This document shows, piece by piece, positions 13,694-17,917 of a stretch of DNA of 17,917 nucleotides. Each line of letters begins with the position of its first letter. The first letter of the stretch is position 1. The notes under the pieces were generated by a model, which was not told the DNA's origin, did not search any database, and saw only the letters and a list, made by a program, of their open reading frames with translations. This DNA is from Allomyces macrogynus ATCC 38327 (taxonomy: Eukaryota > Blastocladiomycota > Blastocladiomycetes > Blastocladiales > Blastocladiaceae), in NCBI GenBank assembly GCA_000151295.1, contig GG745353.1, forward strand, positions 140,159 through 158,075, read 5' to 3'. A program made the translations under genes and the position numbers.

Positions 13694-13949
13694 CGTGCAA
13701 GCTGGGCGGGGCGCGGTCGTGCGCGTGCTGGAAGTCGAGACGTGGAGTGCGAGGTGCTGCAGCTGTTGCTCTGGCCGGCGGTCGGTGCGACTTGATGAAG
13801 ACGTGAAGGCAGAGCCAGCGAGAGGAGCGCAGCGCTGACTCACTGGCTGGACACGTGCGTTTGGCTCATTCCTCTGGCGACGGCTATCTGGCCCGATCTG
13901 GCCGCCCGGTCGGCGCCGTCGACGACGACGTTTCCAGTATTTCGCAACC
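13694..13949. promoter_or_regulatory. Divergent promoter of HUS1 and WDR70
   Basis: This 256-bp region separates the two start codons. It contains TGACTCA (13836-13842), an AP-1/Gcn4-type site, and a palindromic CACGTG (13852-13857), only ten bases apart and nearer to WDR70. There is no TATA box or MluI-type ACGCGT element. Binding is predicted from consensus only. Confidence 0.6.
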
Positions 13950-16182
13950 ATGGACCGCCGCGCAACTTCCAGCAAAAAATCCTCGAGCGCTGCTGCGTCG
14001 GCCCAGTCCGAGTGGGATGCGCTCAAGGCCATGATGACCTCGGGGTTCGGCAAGAGTACAGGGGCAATTCGCAGCCAGACCAACACGAGCAAGGCGACAA
14101 GGGCAGCCACGAACGGCGAGAGCGACGACGAGGCAGAAAGCGAAGCGCCGCAAAGGCGAGGTGCTCGTGATGATGAGCCAACACCGTCCACTCCGAGCTC
14201 AAGCGCAGCCCCTGCACGGCAAGCACCCGATGAAAAGGACCAAGAAGACGACGACGACGACGATTTCATTGGCCCACCACCACCAGCTGACGCTGCCGCT
14301 ACCGGCTCGGATGACGACGACGACCTCGACGGCGACGAGACTGACGACAACCCGCTCCCGCTCACGAACGAGGTGCACATGCAGGGCCACTCTCGCGCCG
14401 TCACGGCGCTCGACGTGGACCCATCGGGAGCGCGCTGCATTACTGGTTCGCTCGACTACACGATTCGCATGTATGACTTTGCCGCCATGGACGCGAACCT
14501 GCGCGCGTTCAAGTCGCTCGAGCCCATGCCCGGCCACCAGATCCTCGACGTGCAGTGGTCCACGACGGGAGACTCGTTCTTGCTGGCGCCGCACGCGCCG
14601 CAGGTGCGGTTGTATGATCGGGATGGAGCGATGCGGTACAGGGATTCGGTGATCATTGCCCGAGGGAAGCGAAGACTCATTCTTTACCCCGGCGGTTTTT
14701 AGCCATGAGTACGCGAAGGGCGACATGTATTTGCGCGACTTGCGTAACACCGATGGCCACACGGGCACCGTCACGGCCGTGCGGTGGCGGCCTGGTCACA
14801 AGCAGACGTTTGCGACAAGCTCCTTCGATTCAACTATTCGGTGCGTATCCTGACGTTCTCCGTGCTTCTCCACCCTACTCCAGCTCACTCTGGCCATTTC
14901 GACAACAGAATCTGGGACGTCGAGCGCCCACGCAAGCAAGCGCATGTGATTGTTTTCAAGCACGGGACTGGTGCGCGCGGGATCGCGGCCAAGTCGCCCG
15001 TGTCGACGCTCACCTATTCGCGCGACGGCAACTATCTTGCCGGCGGTGCCGAAGATGGGAGGTACGTTGGCCGATTCCGACTCTGTCAGTGCATATTCCC
15101 GCTTCGCTCACTCACCGTCGGCCGTCTCTTACAGCATCCGCATCTGGAAAGCGCAAGGCCCCTACTCGACTGCGGCCTTCCAGCACCACACGGCGCATGC
15201 GTCCGGCAACCCCATCACCTCGCTTGCCTTCGCATGGGACCAGCACACGCTCCTGTCGCGCTCCATGGACGAGACCGTCAAGCTCTGGGACCTGCGCAAC
15301 TTCAAGCACCCGCTCCACACGCACTCGATCGCGACCGTCTACCCAACACAAAACGCCGTCTTCTCGCCTGACGACCAGCGCATTCTCGCCGGGTGGGCCG
15401 TCCCGCCCTCGCGCAAGCAGCCGGCAGCCACCGACGACGCCCATGGCGAATTGCGTGTGCTCGACCGCGCGTCATTCGACCAGGTCACGGCCGTTAAGGT
15501 GGGCGGCGGCGGCGCCGTCCGCGTCGCGTGGCACCCGAAACTGCATCAGATTTTGGTCGGCACGGCGCGCGGCGCGACGGCCGTCATGTACCGCCCGGGA
15601 TACTCGCAGCGTGGCGTCACGCTGTGTGTGAGCCGCGCGCCGCGCGTGCGTACGGTCGAGGACGATGTCGCGGATTTGGTCATGGAAAAGGCGAGCGAGG
15701 TCGCGGTCGATTGGAAGTCGGTCGGGAAGCGGCAGCGCGAGGGTACGGCCAAGCCAATGCCGGGTACGTTTTTATATATTTTTTGTTTTGTTTTGTTTTG
15801 GTTTGGTTTGGTTTGGTTTTTTTTGTTTTTTGTGTTGTTTTTTGTGTTGTTTTTTACGCTCGTGTATTTTCTCCGAACCACCAAACTAACCTTCTGTTCT
15901 CGTTCTCTTTCTTCAATTCCAGAACGCCAAAAGCGCGCGCCGACCATGGGTGGCGGGTCGCTGTTCGATGCCAAGAACGTGGTCGACTTGCGCGCCGAGG
16001 ACCCGCGCGAGGCTATTCTGAAGTACGCCGACGTCGCAGCCAAGAACCCGTATTGGGTCGCGCCAGCCTACAGCGCGACGCAGCCCAAGGCCGTGCTCGC
16101 CGAAAAGGTCGTCGAGTCGGACGAGGAGGAGCGGGTGATTGACGCCGAGGACCGACAACGCGCCAAGCGGCGGCGAATGTAG
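13950..16182 (+). CDS. WDR70: WD40 protein WDR70 family, 5 exons
   Basis: WDR70 is a nuclear WD40 protein; in fission yeast and human it acts as a substrate receptor of the CRL4 ubiquitin ligase, linked to H2B ubiquitination and DNA-end resection. Exons are 13950-14635, 14703-14840, 14909-15061, 15135-15763 and 15923-16182. The introns are 67, 68, 73 and 159 bp, and the product is 621 residues (human is about 654). The acidic N-terminus holds a DDDDDDFIGPPPP motif (about 100-112), as in the human protein. WD repeats run from about 143: VTALDVDPSGARCITGSLDY, VQWSTTGDSFLLA, LTYSRDGNYLAGG, VKLWDLRNFKHPL and NAVFSPDDQRILAG. The family's C-terminal signature is present: PREAILKYA, NPYWVAPAYSATQPKAV, ESDEEE and a basic KRRRM end. 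The first splice gives DRDGAMRHEYAKGDMYL, which matches the human text. The ATG at 13950 has a strong context (gcaaccATGg). Confidence 0.94.
15764..15922 (+). repeat. T/G-rich low-complexity intron of WDR70
   Basis: Intron 4 of WDR70 is about twice as long as the other three and contains a T/G simple-sequence tract at about 15768-15855. The tract includes four TTTTG units (15781-15800), then GTTTG units, then two copies of a TTTTTTGTGTTG unit. A CTAAC branch site and TTCCAG acceptor follow. The length is divisible by three and no in-frame stop occurs, so the unspliced form stays open. Confidence 0.9.
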
Positions 16183-16252
16183 GTCCTGTTCGTGAGCGTT
16201 ACAAAGGAACGGATTATATTGCTTGCCGGTAACGGAGCGTTGATTCACCATT
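16183..16252. other. Short convergent gap after WDR70
   Basis: Seventy bases separate the WDR70 stop from the stop of the leftward copy B frame. It should carry the WDR70 3' end. No canonical AATAAA is present; GGATTATATTG at about 16210-16220 is the only A/T-rich patch. Confidence 0.5.
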
Positions 16253-16590
16253 TTAACGGATGTTGAACGCAAGGAGCACAAGTGCGCATGCACCAGTCGA
16301 GTCGTGCGGTACCCGTGCGGCAAAGTCCTCGTCCATGAACAGGCCGTCATCACCAATTCAAAGTCGCCGGGCGGCGGGCAGAACTTGACCTCGGCAAAGC
16401 TGGTCCACTTGTGGATGCGGTAATGAATACTGGTTTGTTGGCCAGCAAACTTGGCCCGGCGGTCGGGGTTGGTGATCGCGCGCAAAATGTCGATTGGAAA
16501 GACGCCAGTGACGAGGTCGCTTGCAGGTGTGTCCAGATGGAACAGGGGCTCTTTGGGGTTGAAAATGGATAGGCGAGCGTTCGTGTTCAT
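16253..16590 (-). pseudogene. Small YRIH/FAEV family member (copy B), one frame break
   Basis: I do not recognise this family. From ATG 16590 the frame opens with MNTNARLSIFNPKEPLFHL, then a PDRRAKFAGQ stretch, and the motif YRIHKWTSFAEVKFCPPPGD. At about 16354 the frame that looks coding switches by -1: the new frame reads GDDGLFMDEDFAARVPHD and ends at a TAA (16253), about 112 residues in all. Without the switch, the original frame runs on as low-quality sequence into the WDR70 3' end. The motif is shared with copy A at 17.8 kb, including the ATGACGGCC bases after the break. It may be a recent pseudogene, a family member with a sequencing error, or a shorter protein that ends differently. 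No membrane segment or known domain is visible. Confidence 0.6.
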
Positions 16591-17090
16591 GATGCTGCAG
16601 ACTTGCGGGATAGGGAGCGTTACAGGTGGCCTGTGCGGTCTGGATTGGGATTGGCGGGTTCGTCTATTTTTTGACAGCCAGCAGGGCCTTAAGCACCTCG
16701 GCAGATTGAAGTGGGTCTCGGGTGGAAGTGGGCCCAACGAGTCCTGACGTGCAGTCGCGGAAAATCATTGCCTTGATCAACTTCTGTCAACCAACAGCTT
16801 GCAACTCAAATCTGCTCGTTCCTTTTCAACAGAAACAATGTCTTGCATCTTCTCACTTCCTTCTCCACCCGGAATTCGGTGGGCCAAATGTCTGCACGCT
16901 CCCCATGCTGCCAAGTGCAGCATGACACGGTTCCTGTCGAGATAAAAGACCAGAAACGTAAACTGCCATCCACCGGCAGGCGATGTCTCTCTCCAATCAT
17001 TCCCAACGATTCCACAGCAAAGCAATCGAACACCAGCATTATTGGCCAAAAAGAATCGCAAAGTCCACCAACGGACGGAGTCAGGTCCCC
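16591..17090. other. Gap between copies A and B, no supported gene
   Basis: A 500-bp stretch with no clear gene. A 77-codon minus-strand frame ending at 16806 contains globular-looking text (LRFWSFISTGTVSCCTWQH) but begins with a non-ATG codon and has no recognised family. It may be a further remnant of the accessory family or part of the copy B 5' region. A CTGCAG-type acceptor just upstream of ATG 16590 could mark a lost upstream exon. Confidence 0.4.
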
Positions 17091-17917
17091 TCACAAGTGA
17101 CACTGGCTCAATGATCGACTGACCGCATATTCTTCAGTGACGTCGTTCTCATCATCCGAATCCAAAATGTCCACCCACGTCCCTTCGCCGCCCGTATCGG
17201 AGCTGGTGACAGCCGCGCTCGCACCTATCTCAGAGAACAGATCATTCGATACATGAGCGATGCGGTCTCCAGGGTCGTTGAGCATGAACGTATACGCGTC
17301 CTCAGTGCGATCCGTGAGAAGGGTGGGCGCGCTTGATTTCCGCGGCGAATCAAACCCATCCATTGGCCCACTCCAGCGCAAATCGAGCAGGCACTTGCAA
17401 GCAATGTCGTGCACGGCCGAGCTGAGGTACCCTTCATGCCACAGTTCCAAATGCGGGTCTCCAATACTGCGCGCCGTAAAAACGAGCTCCGACCCATCCG
17501 GGTGCTGCTCGATAATGTCCTACATATCGTCGAATATTGCGACAAGCCATACGAATGCGTTGCTCCTCGCCCATGATGGGCTTGGTACCAATGCGCGGGT
17601 CCTCCGTGATGGAACCGTACCGAGCCGGTGAGAAGTGCTTAAAGTCATCCCACGACATGGACTCGACCCAGGCCGGCTTGGCTGGATTCGGAAGCGATAC
17701 CTGGCGTCGTCCAGGAACTGTTGCCGAGTCTGGATATGCTGGAGCAGGTTGCGACCAAAGGTCCTGGGCGGCTGCAAGTGGTAGATTTCCTCTTGAGCGG
17801 GCCGTCATAGCCCAGGTCGCGGACTTTGCCGGGCGGCTCAAGACGACTTCGGCAAAGTTGGTCACGCGATGGATGCGGTAGCAAACGACGGTCGGCACGA
17901 ATATTCTGGTTCGGAAT
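17091..17917 (-). pseudogene. Larger YRIH/FAEV family member (copy A), frameshifted and cut by window edge
   Basis: Coding-like text runs leftward from the window edge to a TGA at 17091, but in changing frames. In order it shows CYRIHRVTNFAEVVLSRPAK, then VRDLGYDGPLK, then EEIYHLQPPRTFGRNLLQHI with QTRQQFLDDARYRF, then VESMSWDDFKHFSPARYGSI with MGEEQRIRMACRNIRRY. The longest stable frame comes last: DIIEQHPDGSELVFTARSIG, LELWHEGYLSSAVHDIACKC and WVDILDSDDENDVTEEYAV. The breaks lie near 17824, 17792, 17668 and 17523. The first three fit a missing single G; the fourth fits one extra base. No splice-site pair explains them, since each junction is contiguous. The 5' end lies outside the window. 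The family is unrecognised; the acidic C-terminus suggests a soluble protein. It is either a pseudogene or an assembly with base-call errors. Confidence 0.6.

Noticed and set aside
12902..14440. A 512-codon minus-strand frame joining HUS1 to sequence opposite WDR70
   Set aside because: Only the part from 13693 down matches HUS1. Upstream of it the text is the antisense of the WDR70 promoter and exon 1, and downstream it reads through the intron instead of splicing to the conserved C-terminus.
16353..16360. A canonical slippery heptamer for programmed -1 frameshifting in copy B
   Set aside because: The bases at the break do not fit X-XXY-YYZ, and I see no obvious stem-loop just downstream, so a programmed event is not supported by sequence alone.
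17500..17830. Explaining the copy A frame changes as introns
   Set aside because: The coding-like text in successive frames is contiguous, leaving no room for introns; the only GT...AG pair seen would give a 19-bp intron.

Overview
The window reads as nuclear DNA of a fungus: GC-rich, with compact multi-exon genes whose introns are mostly 67-180 bp. Donors are typically GTACGT-, GTATGC- or GTAAGT-like, many introns carry a CTGAC or CTCAC branch site, and acceptors are YAG. High GC, zoosporic-style genes such as an extended RCC1, and small gene families would fit an early-diverging lineage (Blastocladiomycota or Chytridiomycota). That placement is inference; no marker here settles it. All splice models were made by eye from reading frame, splice sites and known protein families.

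Layout: RVB1/RuvB-like 1 (-, 182-1725); an unrecognised 795-residue Pro/Ser/Ala-rich protein (+, 1859-4596) sharing a 133-bp divergent promoter with RVB1; a convergent intergenic stretch (4597-5190); RCC1 with a histone-H1-like N-terminal tail (-, 5191-7407); a 1.45-kb accessory gap (7408-8862); UTP6 (-, 8863-11139); MTR3/EXOSC6 (+, 11507-12660); HUS1 (-, 12687-13693); WDR70 (+, 13950-16182); and a 1.7-kb accessory tail (16183-17917).

The recognised genes are nuclear housekeeping factors: chromatin remodelling and snoRNP assembly (RVB1), Ran-GTP and chromatin (RCC1), small-subunit rRNA processing (UTP6), the RNA exosome (MTR3), the 9-1-1 checkpoint clamp (HUS1) and a DNA-damage-linked WD40 protein (WDR70). 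Two divergent pairs share both a promoter and a theme: UTP6/MTR3 (rRNA processing and decay) and HUS1/WDR70 (DNA damage response). Each of these two promoters contains a perfect CACGTG. MTR3 and HUS1 converge with only 26 bp between stop codons.

The most novel element is a small unrecognised protein family. It appears as two clear and one tentative minus-strand copies in the two accessory gaps (about 8053-8361, 16253-16590 and 17091-17917). The copies share a YRIH-x2-T-[SN]-FAEV motif and/or a DG...[DE]E...R[VL] ending. Two of them are broken by one-base frame shifts, most of which look like loss of one G from a G run. No virus, transposon, tRNA, rRNA or CRISPR array was found.
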